Source: DASZIT01 sp052143315
GTDB taxonomy: Bacteria > Actinomycetota > Acidimicrobiia > Acidimicrobiales > RAAP-2
Direction: 5' to 3'
Assembly: GCA_052143315.1 (NCBI GenBank)
Contig: JBKQTE010000087.1
Location: 1 to 43,095, forward strand
DNA length: 43,095 nucleotides
A program made the position numbers and the translations under genes. The notes below the pieces were generated by a model. That model worked only from the letters and a program-made list of their open reading frames with translations, was not told where the DNA came from and did not search any database. Below are positions 8,303 through 15,717 of the stretch, piece by piece; positions within the stretch are counted from its first letter, which is position 1, and every line of letters starts with the position of its first letter.

Positions 8303-9120
8303 GCCACCTGCCCCACGGGCCGGTCGCCGACCGACCGACCGTCGAGGACGTCGCCGTCGAAGCCGAAGGCCGTCTGCAGGTCGAGATGGGGCGTCTCCAT
8401 CGACAGCCGGCGGGCCAGGACGACCATGGCGTCGTAGGCGGCCAGCTCGTGGCGGGCCCCCGGCATGGTTCCGAGGACCGAACGGTGCCGGTCGATGGTC
8501 GTCCAGTCGCCCCGGACGGCCGGCCCGGTCAGGGCGTGGTGCGGGCCGAGGGCCAGGGCGTCGTCAGCGGCGGCGTGGACGAGGCCGGCGAAGGCGCTGA
8601 GGGGCAGCCCGGCGGTGGCCGCCACCCGCTCCACCTGGCCGAGCAGCGCCACCAGATGGTTGGCGGCGATGGTGGCGGCCGCGTGGTAGTTGGGTCGGTC
8701 GTCGTCGGCCACCACCACCGGCCGGCCACCGAGGTCGTGGGCCAGGCGGCGGGCCAGCGGGTCGCCGGCCACCGCGAACGTCACCCCCGACCGGAGGCGG
8801 ACCGAGCCCACCTCGGCGTTCGGCAGCGGCACCAGCGGGTGGAGCGAGCCGCGGCGGGGGTGGCGGGCCAGCACTCCGAGACCAAGGGAGCCGGACAGGT
8901 GGAGCACCACCGTCCCCTCCACGGGGACCACGGCGGCCGCCACCCCGGCCACTTCGGCGTCGGGCGTGGCGATCACCAGCACGTCGACCCCGGCGGCGGC
9001 CCCGTCCAGGGCATCGGGACGCCCGAGGGCGTCGAGCACGGTGTACCCCCCGACGGCGTCGAGCGCCGACATCAACGAGCGTCCGGCCCTACCCGGACCG
9101 ATGACACGGACTTTGGTCAC
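8299..9120 (-). CDS. DUF2520 Rossmann-fold protein, candidate ketopantoate reductase-like enzyme
   Basis: The 273-residue product has an N-terminal NAD(P)-binding fold (VRVIGPGRAGRSLMSALDA, residues 4-22), VLHLSGSLGLGVL and SLHPLVPLPN, followed by the helical DUF2520 half (YHAAATIAANHLVALLGQVE; LTGPAVRGDWTTIDRH). Orthologues lie next to panC in mycobacteria (Rv3603c) and Streptomyces. From the fold and the context a reduction step such as ketopantoate to pantoate is possible, but the sequence is not the classical PanE family, so this is inference. The GTG at 9120 follows AAAAGGGG. A 67-base gap with no clear promoter separates it from folK; its stop overlaps panC. Confidence 0.88.
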   Translation of the reverse strand: MTKVRVIGPGRAGRSLMSALDAVGGYTVLDALGRPDALDGAAAGVDVLVIATPDAEVAGVAAAVVPVEGTVVLHLSGSLGLGVLARHPRRGSLHPLVPLPNAEVGSVRLRSGVTFAVAGDPLARRLAHDLGGRPVVVADDDRPNYHAAATIAANHLVALLGQVERVAATAGLPLSAFAGLVHAAADDALALGPHHALTGPAVRGDWTTIDRHRSVLGTMPGARHELAAYDAMVVLARRLSMETPHLDLQTAFGFDGDVLDGRSVGDRPVGQVA

Positions 9121-9187
9121 GAGACCCCTTTTCAGCGTTCCGGCCCCAGCGGGTGCCGTTCGAGTCAGAGAATCTTTGGTGAGACCC

Positions 9188-9688
9188 TCACAGTGTACCC
9201 ACGATCGAGACGTCGCCACCAGCGCGTTCGAGGTCCGCCGCCTCGACCAGGTCGGGGGCCAGGTCGGCCAGGGGGGCCAGCACGAACCGGCGCTGGCGCC
9301 ATCGGGGGTGGGGCACGGTGAGCTCGGGGTCGTCGAGGGTGCACCCGTCGATCCACACCAGGTCGGCGTCGAGGGTTCGGGGGGCCCACCGGACGGTGCG
9401 GACCCGACCGGCCGCCGCCTCCAGCCGACGGCACTCCTCCAGCACCCGGTAGGGATCGACGGGTGCCGGCACCGCCAGCTCGACCACCAGGTTGAGGTAG
9501 GGGCCCTGGCCCTCGGGGCCGCCGACCGGATCGGTCTCGTAGACCGGCGAGACGGCGGTGACCGGCATGGCACTACCCGCCCTCAGCTGGTCGACCGCCT
9601 TGCGCAGGTGGGCCCACCGGTCCCCGAGGTTGGAGCCGAGCCCGAGGAAGACCCGGGCCTCGGGCACCGCGGCGGTGGGGGAGGTCAT
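9188..9688 (-). CDS. folK: 2-amino-4-hydroxy-6-hydroxymethyldihydropteridine pyrophosphokinase
   Basis: Transfers pyrophosphate from ATP to hydroxymethyl-dihydropterin, preparing it for FolP. The 166-residue product has VFLGLGSNLGDRWAHLRKAV at the start, GPYLNLVVEL, and the signature VRWAPRTLDADLVWIDG, whose acidic residues bind Mg2+, then VPHPRWRQRRFVLAPLADLAP. The start overlaps the folB stop by four bases. It matches the order folE-folP-folB-folK of M. tuberculosis. Confidence 0.97.
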   Translation of the reverse strand: MTSPTAAVPEARVFLGLGSNLGDRWAHLRKAVDQLRAGSAMPVTAVSPVYETDPVGGPEGQGPYLNLVVELAVPAPVDPYRVLEECRRLEAAAGRVRTVRWAPRTLDADLVWIDGCTLDDPELTVPHPRWRQRRFVLAPLADLAPDLVEAADLERAGGDVSIVGTL

Positions 9689-10047
9689 CGGTTTCGGGTG
9701 ATCCGGACCCCGACCGAGGCGACGTCGGCGGCCAGCGGGGGGTGCAGCTTGCGGACGGAGACGGTCACCGACTCCACCCGCTCGTCGATCAGCGCGTCGG
9801 CGGCGATCACCCCGGCCAGGGTCTCGAGTAGCCGGTAGGAGCGGGTCCCACCGACCACGTCGACCACCCGGTCCACCACCTCGCCGTAGTCGACGGTGTC
9901 ACCCAGCTCGTCGGTGTCGGCCGCCCGGGCCAGCACCACGTCCAGGTCCAGGTCGACCTCGAAGGGCTGCGCCCGCACCCGCTCCTCGGGGAGCACCCCG
10001 TGGGTGCCGAGCACCCGGAGCCCGCGGACCTCGATGCGGTCCGTCAT
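9685..10047 (-). CDS. folB: Dihydroneopterin aldolase
   Basis: Cleaves dihydroneopterin to hydroxymethyl-dihydropterin and glycolaldehyde. The 120-residue product has VLGTHGVLPEERVRAQPFEV, DTVDYGEVVDRVV, YRLLETLAGVIA and the C-terminal SVRKLHPPL, which carries the expected catalytic lysine. The conserved pterin-binding glutamate of LLETLA is present. It ends overlapping folK and begins 28 bases after the pseudophosphatase gene. Confidence 0.96.
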   Translation of the reverse strand: MTDRIEVRGLRVLGTHGVLPEERVRAQPFEVDLDLDVVLARAADTDELGDTVDYGEVVDRVVDVVGGTRSYRLLETLAGVIAADALIDERVESVTVSVRKLHPPLAADVASVGVRITRNR

Positions 10048-10075
10048 CGTCGACCGCTGGACACCCGTCCGCCGC

Positions 10076-10639
10076 TCACTCCGAGGGGAGCCGTCCGCTC
10101 GGCCCGGTGGCCTGGACGTCGGCCGCCCGCCCGGTCCCCACCGGCGGCAGCTGGGCGGCGTAGGCCACCAGCTCGCGCCCGGCCGGCCCCAGGGCGTGGC
10201 CGGTCATGTGCTCCAGGGCGGTGGTGGCCTGCGGGCCGCTGGGCAGCCGGCCCGACCAGAGCAGGAACCCGGCCACCACGCCCACCGTCCGGTCGCCCAG
10301 CTCCTCCTGGTGGACCAGGACGCGCTCGCCGTGGTGGAGCCGGGTGTGGATGTCCCGGAACACCTCCAGCAGTACCGCCCGGGTATCGCCGGAGGCCGCC
10401 AGCGGGAAGTGCACGCTGGGGAGCTCCCGCTCCTCGTAGGCTCGGAGATTGTGGGAGGAGGGGAGCAGGGAGACCACCCGGGTGAAGCCCTGGACCTGCA
10501 GCCAGATGATCTCCTCCTGACGGCGGACCTTGCGGTGGTTGGGGGCGAAGCCGCCCGGCCGCTCGCTCACCGCCAGCCGGTCCTTGATCACCCACGTGAA
10601 GTTGCGTGGGGGGATGCCGGTGGCCCACTTGCCCTTCAT
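10076..10639 (-). CDS. Dual-specificity phosphatase-fold protein lacking the catalytic cysteine (pseudophosphatase)
   Basis: The 187-residue product reads like a cyclin-dependent-kinase-inhibitor-3/dual-specificity phosphatase: NFTWVIKDRLAVSERPGG (residues 13-30), EEIIWLQVQGFTRVVSLLP (42-60), VHFPLAASGD (76-85) and the P-loop region VLVHQEELGDRTVG (107-120). The signature HCX5R becomes H110-Q111-EELGD-R117, so the nucleophilic cysteine is glutamine (codon CAG). The usual general acid, an Asp after the HFPL-type segment, is alanine. The fold is therefore probably kept without phosphatase chemistry, perhaps for phosphate or pterin binding or a protein contact. The ATG at 10639 overlaps the folP stop by four bases. 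Dephosphorylation of dihydroneopterin phosphate is an unassigned step of this pathway, but the missing nucleophile argues against the usual mechanism. Confidence 0.82.
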   Translation of the reverse strand: MKGKWATGIPPRNFTWVIKDRLAVSERPGGFAPNHRKVRRQEEIIWLQVQGFTRVVSLLPSSHNLRAYEERELPSVHFPLAASGDTRAVLLEVFRDIHTRLHHGERVLVHQEELGDRTVGVVAGFLLWSGRLPSGPQATTALEHMTGHALGPAGRELVAYAAQLPPVGTGRAADVQATGPSGRLPSE

Positions 10640-11445
10640 CGCCGGGGCCTCGGTGCCCCCACCAGCGTGGCGGCTTGGACCGTGGCGGCCACGTCGTGCA
10701 CCCGCACCATGCGCGCTCCCCGCTGCATAGCCCAGGTGGCGGTGGCCAACGAGCCGGCCAGACGACCGTCGACCGGGGCCGGCGTGCCGTCGGACGCGGC
10801 CGCCAGCACGCCGAGGAAGCTCTTCCGACTGGTGCCGATCAGCACCGGGAACCCGGTGGCGGCCAGCCCGTCCACCGCCCCGAGCAGGGCCAGATTGTGC
10901 TCGACCGTCTTGCCGAACCCGATGCCCGGGTCGATCCAGACCTCGGTGATGCCGGCGGCGACGCCCCTGGCGGCCCGGTCGGCCAGGTAGGCGGTCACCT
11001 CGGCCACCACATCGTCGAAGTGGGGGCGGTCCTGCATGTTCGCCGGGGTGCCCTTGCGGTGCATGGCCACCCAGCCGACGCCATGGGCGGCGGCCACCGG
11101 CCACAGCGAGGCGGAGACGTCGTTGACCAGGGTGGCGCCCGCCGCCACGGCCGCCTCGGCCACCGCTTCCTTGGTCGTGTCGACCGAGACCCGCACGTGG
11201 GGGGCGAGCGCCTCGATGACCGGGACGACCCGACGCAGCTCCTCGTCGACGGGCACCGGCTCGGCGCCCGGGCGGGTCGACTCACCGCCCACGTCGACGA
11301 TGTCGGCTCCTTCACCGATCATCTCGTGTCCTCTGATGATGGCCCGTTGCCCGTCGAACCACTCGCCACCGTCGGAGAACGAGTCCGGCGTGACGTTGAG
11401 GACCCCCATGACGAGGGAACGCTCCTCGGTTGCCTGGCTGGACAT
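10636..11445 (-). CDS. folP: Dihydropteroate synthase
   Basis: Condenses hydroxymethyl-dihydropterin pyrophosphate with p-aminobenzoate; the target of sulfonamides. The 269-residue TIM-barrel enzyme has MGVLNVTPDSFSDGG near the start, GADIVDVGGESTRPGA, VSVDTTKEAVAEAA, LVNDVSA, WIDPGIGFGKTVEHNLALL, IGTSRKSFLG and a final VRVHDVAATVQA. All expected binding loops are intact. The stop overlaps the pseudophosphatase gene. A 54-base gap separates it from folE. Confidence 0.97.
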   Translation of the reverse strand: MSSQATEERSLVMGVLNVTPDSFSDGGEWFDGQRAIIRGHEMIGEGADIVDVGGESTRPGAEPVPVDEELRRVVPVIEALAPHVRVSVDTTKEAVAEAAVAAGATLVNDVSASLWPVAAAHGVGWVAMHRKGTPANMQDRPHFDDVVAEVTAYLADRAARGVAAGITEVWIDPGIGFGKTVEHNLALLGAVDGLAATGFPVLIGTSRKSFLGVLAAASDGTPAPVDGRLAGSLATATWAMQRGARMVRVHDVAATVQAATLVGAPRPRR

Positions 11446-11499
11446 GAACCCACAGCGTAAACCAGGGACGGGGACCCCGCTGACCGGATCGGTCGCCGA

Positions 11500-12069
11500 T
11501 CAGCGGCCGTGGACGAACTGCATGGCCTCGGCCCGGGTGGCCGAGTCGGTCCGGAACAGGCCCCGGACCGCCGAGGTGATGGTCAGGGTGCCCGGCTTCT
11601 TGACGCCGCGCATCGACATGCAGAGATGCTCGGCCTCCACCACCACCAGCACCCCCTTGGGAGCCAGGGCCCGCTCGACGGCGTCGGCGATCTGGGTGGT
11701 CATGCGCTCCTGGACCTGAAGGCGCTTGGCGTACCCGTCGACCAGGCGGGCGAACTTGGACAGGCCGGTGATCCGACCGTCGTTGCCGGGGATGTAGGCG
11801 ACATGGGCCCGGCCCATGAACGGCACCAGATGGTGCTCGCACAGTGAGGCGAAGGGGATGTCCCGCACCATCACCATCTCGTCGTGCTCGGCGGCGAAGG
11901 TGATCTCGAGGTGGTCCCCCGGCTCCTCGTCGAGCCCCGAGAACAGCTCCTCGTACATGTGGGCCACCCGGGACGGGGTCTTGAGCAGTCCGTCCCGCTC
12001 GGGGTCCTCGCCGATGGCGGAGAGCAGCTCGGTCACGGCGCGCTCGATCCGGGGGATGTCGACGCTCAT
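11500..12069 (-). CDS. folE: GTP cyclohydrolase I
   Basis: Converts GTP to dihydroneopterin triphosphate, the entry to folate. The 189-residue product contains the zinc ligands in FASLCEHHLVPFMG and LCMSMRGVKKPGT, plus YIPGNDGRITGLSKFARLVD and RLQVQERMTTQIADAV. All zinc residues of the Zn-dependent type IA enzyme are present. It lies six bases after hpt. In M. tuberculosis ftsH lies between hpt and folE; here nothing does. Confidence 0.97.
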   Translation of the reverse strand: MSVDIPRIERAVTELLSAIGEDPERDGLLKTPSRVAHMYEELFSGLDEEPGDHLEITFAAEHDEMVMVRDIPFASLCEHHLVPFMGRAHVAYIPGNDGRITGLSKFARLVDGYAKRLQVQERMTTQIADAVERALAPKGVLVVVEAEHLCMSMRGVKKPGTLTITSAVRGLFRTDSATRAEAMQFVHGR

Positions 12070-12075
12070 GGCGCC

Positions 12076-12663
12076 TCAGCTCCCGCCGGCACTGCCGGCG
12101 TAGGCGTGGATGGCACTGAGGTTGCGGAAGCGCTCGTCGATGTCGAGGCCGTAGCCCACCACGAACTCGTTGGGGATGGTGAACCCGACGTAGCGCAGAT
12201 CGACGGCGGTCCGCTGCTGGCCCTCCTTTACCAGCAGGGCGCACACCTCCAGACTGGCCGGCTGCCGGGCCAGCAGGTAGCGCTGCAGGTAGTTGAGGGT
12301 CAGGCCGCTGTCGACGATGTCCTCCACCACCAACACGTGACGGTCGACCAGGTCGACGTCGAGGTCCTTGACGATGCGGACCACCCCGGAGGTCCGGGTG
12401 GCGCTGCCGTAGGAGGAGACCGCCATGAACTCCACCTCCACCGGGAGCTGGATCCACCGGGAGAGGTCGGTCATGAACATGAACGCCCCCTTCAACACCC
12501 CGACCAGGAGCGGGGGGCGCCCGTCGTAGTCTGCGGTGATCCGGGCACCGAGCTCGGCGATCCGCGCCTGCAGGTCCGGCTCGGAGACGACGATGCGACC
12601 GATCGACGAGTCCGCATCGAGCCGGCTCAGCTGCCCGACCGACTCATCTCCTGACGAGGTCAC
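12076..12663 (-). CDS. hpt: Hypoxanthine phosphoribosyltransferase
   Basis: Salvages hypoxanthine and guanine to IMP and GMP with PRPP. The 195-residue product contains LVGVLKGAFMFMTDLSRW, the PRPP-binding HVLVVEDIVDSGLTLNYL and DLRYVGFTIPNEFVVGYGLD near the C-terminus. The GTG at 12663 is preceded by TACAGT six bases upstream and has no ribosome site, suggesting a leaderless transcript; it leaves an N-terminal extension of about 25 residues, a little longer than usual. The neighbour tilS is its common partner in bacteria. Confidence 0.94.
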   Translation of the reverse strand: MTSSGDESVGQLSRLDADSSIGRIVVSEPDLQARIAELGARITADYDGRPPLLVGVLKGAFMFMTDLSRWIQLPVEVEFMAVSSYGSATRTSGVVRIVKDLDVDLVDRHVLVVEDIVDSGLTLNYLQRYLLARQPASLEVCALLVKEGQQRTAVDLRYVGFTIPNEFVVGYGLDIDERFRNLSAIHAYAGSAGGS

Positions 12664-12669
12664 GGGCCG

Positions 12670-12675
12670 ACTGTA
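12670..12675 (-). promoter_or_regulatory. Candidate leaderless -10 element for hpt
   Basis: Minus-strand TACAGT matches TANNNT and ends six bases before the GTG of hpt, placing the likely transcription start at the start codon. It lies in the 34-base gap after tilS, so hpt and the folate genes may have a promoter of their own inside the superoperon. Confidence 0.4.
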
Positions 12676-12697
12676 CCGGCTCCGGCCCGGAGCGACC

Positions 12698-13588
12698 TCA
12701 CCGGGTGGTGACCGACAGCCGACCGCCCGACCGGGCCACCCGGTCGCCGCCCGGGACCTCGGTAGCCACCCGCCGGCCCCGGGCCACCTCGAGCACCCGC
12801 TCGACGGCGTCGAGCGGCGGGGCGTAGGCCCCGTCGCCGGCCAGCCACTGACGGACGGCCCGGCGGGCCAGCTCCTCGGGGGCGGCGGAGACCGCCCGGG
12901 CGTCGGTGGGGTCGAGGAGGGACGCCACGGCGCCGAGGACATCGGCGTCGCCGGCCAGCACCGACGCCTGGCGGGCCAGGACCGGCACCACGTCGCGCCC
13001 GGCCACCTCGGAGCAGAGCGGGAGCAGCTCGGCCCGGATCCGGTTGCGCAGGAAGCGACGGTCGTCGTTGGACGGGTCGCGCACCGGGACGAGCCGCTGG
13101 TGGCGGCAGAGCGCCTCGGTCTCGGCCCGCCGGAGCCCCAGGATGGGGTGGCGGTGGCCCCGGCGCATGGCCGCCAGCCCGTCCACGCCGGCGCCCCGAA
13201 GGAGGTTGGCCACCACCGTCTCCGCCTGGTCGTCGGCGGTGTGGCCGGTGGCCGCGTCGGGCCCGAGCACCGCCAGCCGGGCCTCCCGGGCGCGGGCCTC
13301 GAGATTGGGGCCGTCCTCCACCGACACCCGCTCCGAGCGGAACGCCGCCCCGTAGCGGGCGGCGGCGTCGGCCACCACCGTGGCCTCCCCGGCCGAACCG
13401 GGCCGAAGGCCGTGGTCGACGTGGACGGCGGTGACCCGGCAGCCGGCGGACACCGCCAGCACCAGCAGGGCCAGCGAGTCGGGTCCCCCGGAGACGGCGC
13501 ACACCAGCCGTGTGCCCGGGGCGGGGAACGTGCACCGGCCGGTCAGTTCGGCGATCAGGGGGTCACCCCGAGAGGGCGGGAGCGGCAC
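12698..13588 (-). CDS. tilS: tRNA(Ile)-lysidine synthetase
   Basis: Modifies C34 of the CAU-anticodon isoleucine tRNA with lysine. The 296-residue product has the PP-loop SGGPDSLALLVLA (residues 34-46), AVHVDHGLRPGS, ATGHTADDQAETVVANLLRG and RDPSNDDRRFLRNRIRAELLP, all family signatures. It is the short form without the extended C-terminal domain seen in E. coli, as is normal in actinobacteria. The start overlaps the end of the metalloprotease gene by 26 bases. Confidence 0.95.
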   Translation of the reverse strand: MPLPPSRGDPLIAELTGRCTFPAPGTRLVCAVSGGPDSLALLVLAVSAGCRVTAVHVDHGLRPGSAGEATVVADAAARYGAAFRSERVSVEDGPNLEARAREARLAVLGPDAATGHTADDQAETVVANLLRGAGVDGLAAMRRGHRHPILGLRRAETEALCRHQRLVPVRDPSNDDRRFLRNRIRAELLPLCSEVAGRDVVPVLARQASVLAGDADVLGAVASLLDPTDARAVSAAPEELARRAVRQWLAGDGAYAPPLDAVERVLEVARGRRVATEVPGGDRVARSGGRLSVTTR

Positions 13589-14705
13589 CGACGCGCGAGA
13601 TCCACGCCGAGGGGTCGCGGATCTCGGTGAGGGAGGGGAGCCACTCGGGCCCTCGCCACGCCCGGTCGAGGAGGGACGGCCCGCCCGACTCCTCCACCGC
13701 GGCGATGAACCGCTCGCCCTCCTCGTACTGGCGGAACTTGGCCTCGATGCCGATCAGCTGCTGGAGGAGCTTGGCCGGCCCCCGGGTCTGGTTACGGCGC
13801 TGGCGGAGCACCTTGGAGAAGCGGGCGGCGCTGGGGACGGCGCCCGCTCCCGCCCGGTCCATGGTCACGTCGCCGTGCCCCTCGAGCAGGCTCATCAGCG
13901 CTTGGATCCGGTGGAGGCCCTCGAGCTGCTCGGGCGTGGCCACCAGGCCCAGGGCGCCGTTGTCTCGGAGCGGGTTCCGTCCGGCCCGGATCTCGTCGGT
14001 CAGGCGCTTGAGCGCCTCGGCGAAGCGGGTGGGGTCGGGCTCGAGGGCGCCGAGCCCCTCCTCCACCAACGACACGAAGTAGTCGCGCATCCACGGGATG
14101 GCGGTGAACTGGCAGCGGTGGGTCACCTCGTGGAGGGCCAGCCACAGCCGGAACTCCCGGGGCTCGAAGCCGTGCTGCTGCTCGAGGGCCACCACGTTGG
14201 GTCCCACGAAGTAGACCATGTCCTGGTCCTCCACCGTCTCCTCGGTCAGCAGCAGGTCGTACTGGCCGAGCACGCGGGTGGAGAGCCAGCCGAGGACCAC
14301 GCCCATCTGCGTGCCGGTGACCGCCCGCCCGGCGGTGGTCAGCGGGCCGGCCAGCCGCCCGGCCACCGGGTTGGTGGCCGCCACCCGGACCGGGCTCAGG
14401 CGGTCGAGATGCGGGCCCACCAGGCGCTGGAAGGAGGCCACGTTGGCGTGGACCCACCCGACCCGGTCGGTCACCCGGGCGCGGGCCGGGCCGGAGGCAG
14501 AGCGGAGGCCGGTGGTGGCGGCCACCAACTCCTCGGCCTGGGAGACCAGCTCGTCGAAGTCGCCCTGAAGCAGGTCGGGACGGTACGGGGCGGGAAGCGG
14601 GCGGCGGTTGCCGACCCAGCCCGCCACCCGCTCGGCCACGTCCCAGGCGATGGCGCCGGCCTCGGGCGGCCGGGTCCCTACGTCGGTGGGGGCAGCATCG
14701 GTCAC
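13563..14705 (-). CDS. Zinc-dependent metalloprotease-like protein (DUF2342 / F420 biosynthesis-associated family)
   Basis: The 380-residue product carries the zincin motif HEVTH within WLALHEVTHRCQFTAIPWM at about residues 189-207, and EEGLGALEPDPTRFAEALKRL after it. The first half, with GWVHANVASFQRLVGPHLDR, matches the DUF2342 family whose members precede tilS and hpt in actinobacteria (Rv3626c). The substrate is unknown; the name 'F420-associated' rests on genome co-occurrence, not chemistry. GTG at 14705 was chosen because TACACT lies exactly seven bases upstream, the layout of a leaderless promoter, and no ribosome site is visible. It is the first gene of the superoperon. Confidence 0.9.
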   Translation of the reverse strand: MTDAAPTDVGTRPPEAGAIAWDVAERVAGWVGNRRPLPAPYRPDLLQGDFDELVSQAEELVAATTGLRSASGPARARVTDRVGWVHANVASFQRLVGPHLDRLSPVRVAATNPVAGRLAGPLTTAGRAVTGTQMGVVLGWLSTRVLGQYDLLLTEETVEDQDMVYFVGPNVVALEQQHGFEPREFRLWLALHEVTHRCQFTAIPWMRDYFVSLVEEGLGALEPDPTRFAEALKRLTDEIRAGRNPLRDNGALGLVATPEQLEGLHRIQALMSLLEGHGDVTMDRAGAGAVPSAARFSKVLRQRRNQTRGPAKLLQQLIGIEAKFRQYEEGERFIAAVEESGGPSLLDRAWRGPEWLPSLTEIRDPSAWISRVGAAPALSG

Positions 14706-14712
14706 GGGAACC

Positions 14713-14718
14713 AGTGTA
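14713..14718 (-). promoter_or_regulatory. Candidate leaderless -10 promoter element of the tilS-hpt-fol-pan-nad-coaX superoperon
   Basis: Minus-strand TACACT fits TANNNT and is followed by seven bases (GGTTCCC) and then the GTG of the metalloprotease gene. This spacing puts transcription start at the start codon. Confidence 0.5.
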
Positions 14719-14754
14719 GGCGACCGCCTCACGGGGACCGGGGGCGGCCGCCGG

Positions 14755-15057
14755 TCAGTCGACCTGGTGGGCGCGCTCCTCGCGGAGGGCGTCGGCCACC
14801 CGGTCGAGCAGGGCGTCGGGCACATGGTCCCTGCACCGGTCGGCGATCACCTTGCGCAACTCGGACTCGAAACCGAACACGTCAACACAGGGGCCGCACA
14901 TGTCGAGGTGCCGCACGATCTCCACCCGGCGCTCCTCGGTGAGCTCGCCGTCGAGGTAGAAGTAGAGCCGCTCGATGGTCTCGTCGCAGCCGACGAAGCC
15001 CGCCACCTTGCCGGCCGCCGGTACCGGGCCGCTGCCATCCGTTTCGTGAGCTCCCAC
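14755..15057 (-). CDS. Zinc-binding anti-sigma factor, RsrA-like
   Basis: Binds and silences the neighbouring sigma factor until oxidised. The 100-residue product has CDETIERLYFYLDGELTEE from residue 24, and the zinc anti-sigma motif H50-X3-C54-X2-C57 (HLDMCGPC). Cysteine 24 plus this motif is the RsrA layout, in which disulfide formation releases zinc and the sigma factor. The GTG at 15057 was chosen because GGGAGA precedes it and it lies 13 bases after the sigma stop codon. A 6-bp inverted repeat (GACCGG/CCGGTC) spans its stop at 14736-14756 and may be a weak terminator. Confidence 0.9.
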   Translation of the reverse strand: MGAHETDGSGPVPAAGKVAGFVGCDETIERLYFYLDGELTEERRVEIVRHLDMCGPCVDVFGFESELRKVIADRCRDHVPDALLDRVADALREERAHQVD

Positions 15058-15070
15058 TCCTGCGTTCTCC

Positions 15071-15649
15071 CTACCTGCCGTCGCCGGCTGCGCCGACGAG
15101 GCCCCGAGCACTCCCGAACTCGTACAACGCCTTCTGCAGCGCCTTTCTTCCACGGTGGATCCGGCTCATCACCGTGCCGATGGGAACGTCGGTGATCTCG
15201 GCGATCTCCTTGTAGGAGAAGCCCTCCACGTCGGCGAGCAGCACCGCTATCCGGAAGCTGTCGGGGAGCGACTCGATGGCCGACTTGACGTCGTCGTCGG
15301 TGAACCGGTCGAGCGCCACGTCCTCGGCACTCCGGCCCAGCCCGGTGGGCTGGTCCCCCGAGAGGCGCCGGTACAGGTAGAGATCCTCGACATCCTCGAC
15401 GTCGGCGATCTCGGGCCGACGCTTCTTCGCCCGGTACGTGTTGATGTAGGTGTTGGTGAGGATCCGGTACAGCCAGGCCTTCAGATTGGAACCCGCCTCG
15501 AAGCCGCCGAAGGCCCGGTAGGCCTTCAGGTAGGTCTCCTGCACGAGGTCTTCAGCGTCCGAGGGATTGCGGGTCATCCGCAACGCCGCCGAGTACAGGG
15601 CCGGCATGTACTCCATGGCGAGGTCGGCGAACTCCGCCTGATTGGCCAT
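15071..15649 (-). CDS. sigR: RNA polymerase ECF sigma factor, SigR/SigH type
   Basis: Directs RNA polymerase to oxidative- and thiol-stress promoters. The 192-residue product has region 2 with MRNPSDAEDLVQETYLKAYR-like content (RNPSDAEDLVQETYLKAYRA, residues 27-46) and AWLYRILTNTYINTYR, and region 4 with SLPDSFRIAVLLADVEGFSY, EIAEITDVPIGTVMSRIHRG and RKALQKALYEF. With the zinc anti-sigma gene directly behind it, it matches the SigR-RsrA/SigH-RshA pair. TAGGGT lies six bases before the ATG with no ribosome site. No clear SigR autoregulatory site (GGAAT-N18-GTT) was seen in the 68-base upstream gap. Confidence 0.93.
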   Translation of the reverse strand: MANQAEFADLAMEYMPALYSAALRMTRNPSDAEDLVQETYLKAYRAFGGFEAGSNLKAWLYRILTNTYINTYRAKKRRPEIADVEDVEDLYLYRRLSGDQPTGLGRSAEDVALDRFTDDDVKSAIESLPDSFRIAVLLADVEGFSYKEIAEITDVPIGTVMSRIHRGRKALQKALYEFGSARGLVGAAGDGR

Positions 15650-15655
15650 GGTTGC

Positions 15656-15661
15656 ACCCTA
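15656..15661 (-). promoter_or_regulatory. Candidate leaderless -10 element for the sigma factor gene
   Basis: Minus-strand TAGGGT fits TANNNT and ends six bases before the ATG. No Shine-Dalgarno sequence lies between. Confidence 0.35.
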
Positions 15662-15717
15662 CACAGCCACGCACTCCGACCGGACCGCGCCCCGAAGGAC
15701 CGCCCCGCCGGTGGCGA

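Noticed and set aside
9179..9191. GTGAG-ACC-CTCAC inverted repeat at the folK stop codon
   Set aside because: Five-base arms overlapping coding sequence are expected by chance and no promoter lies nearby.
15650..15717. SigR autoregulatory promoter (GGAAT-N18-GTT)
   Set aside because: A GGAGT occurs but no GTT stands at the required distance.
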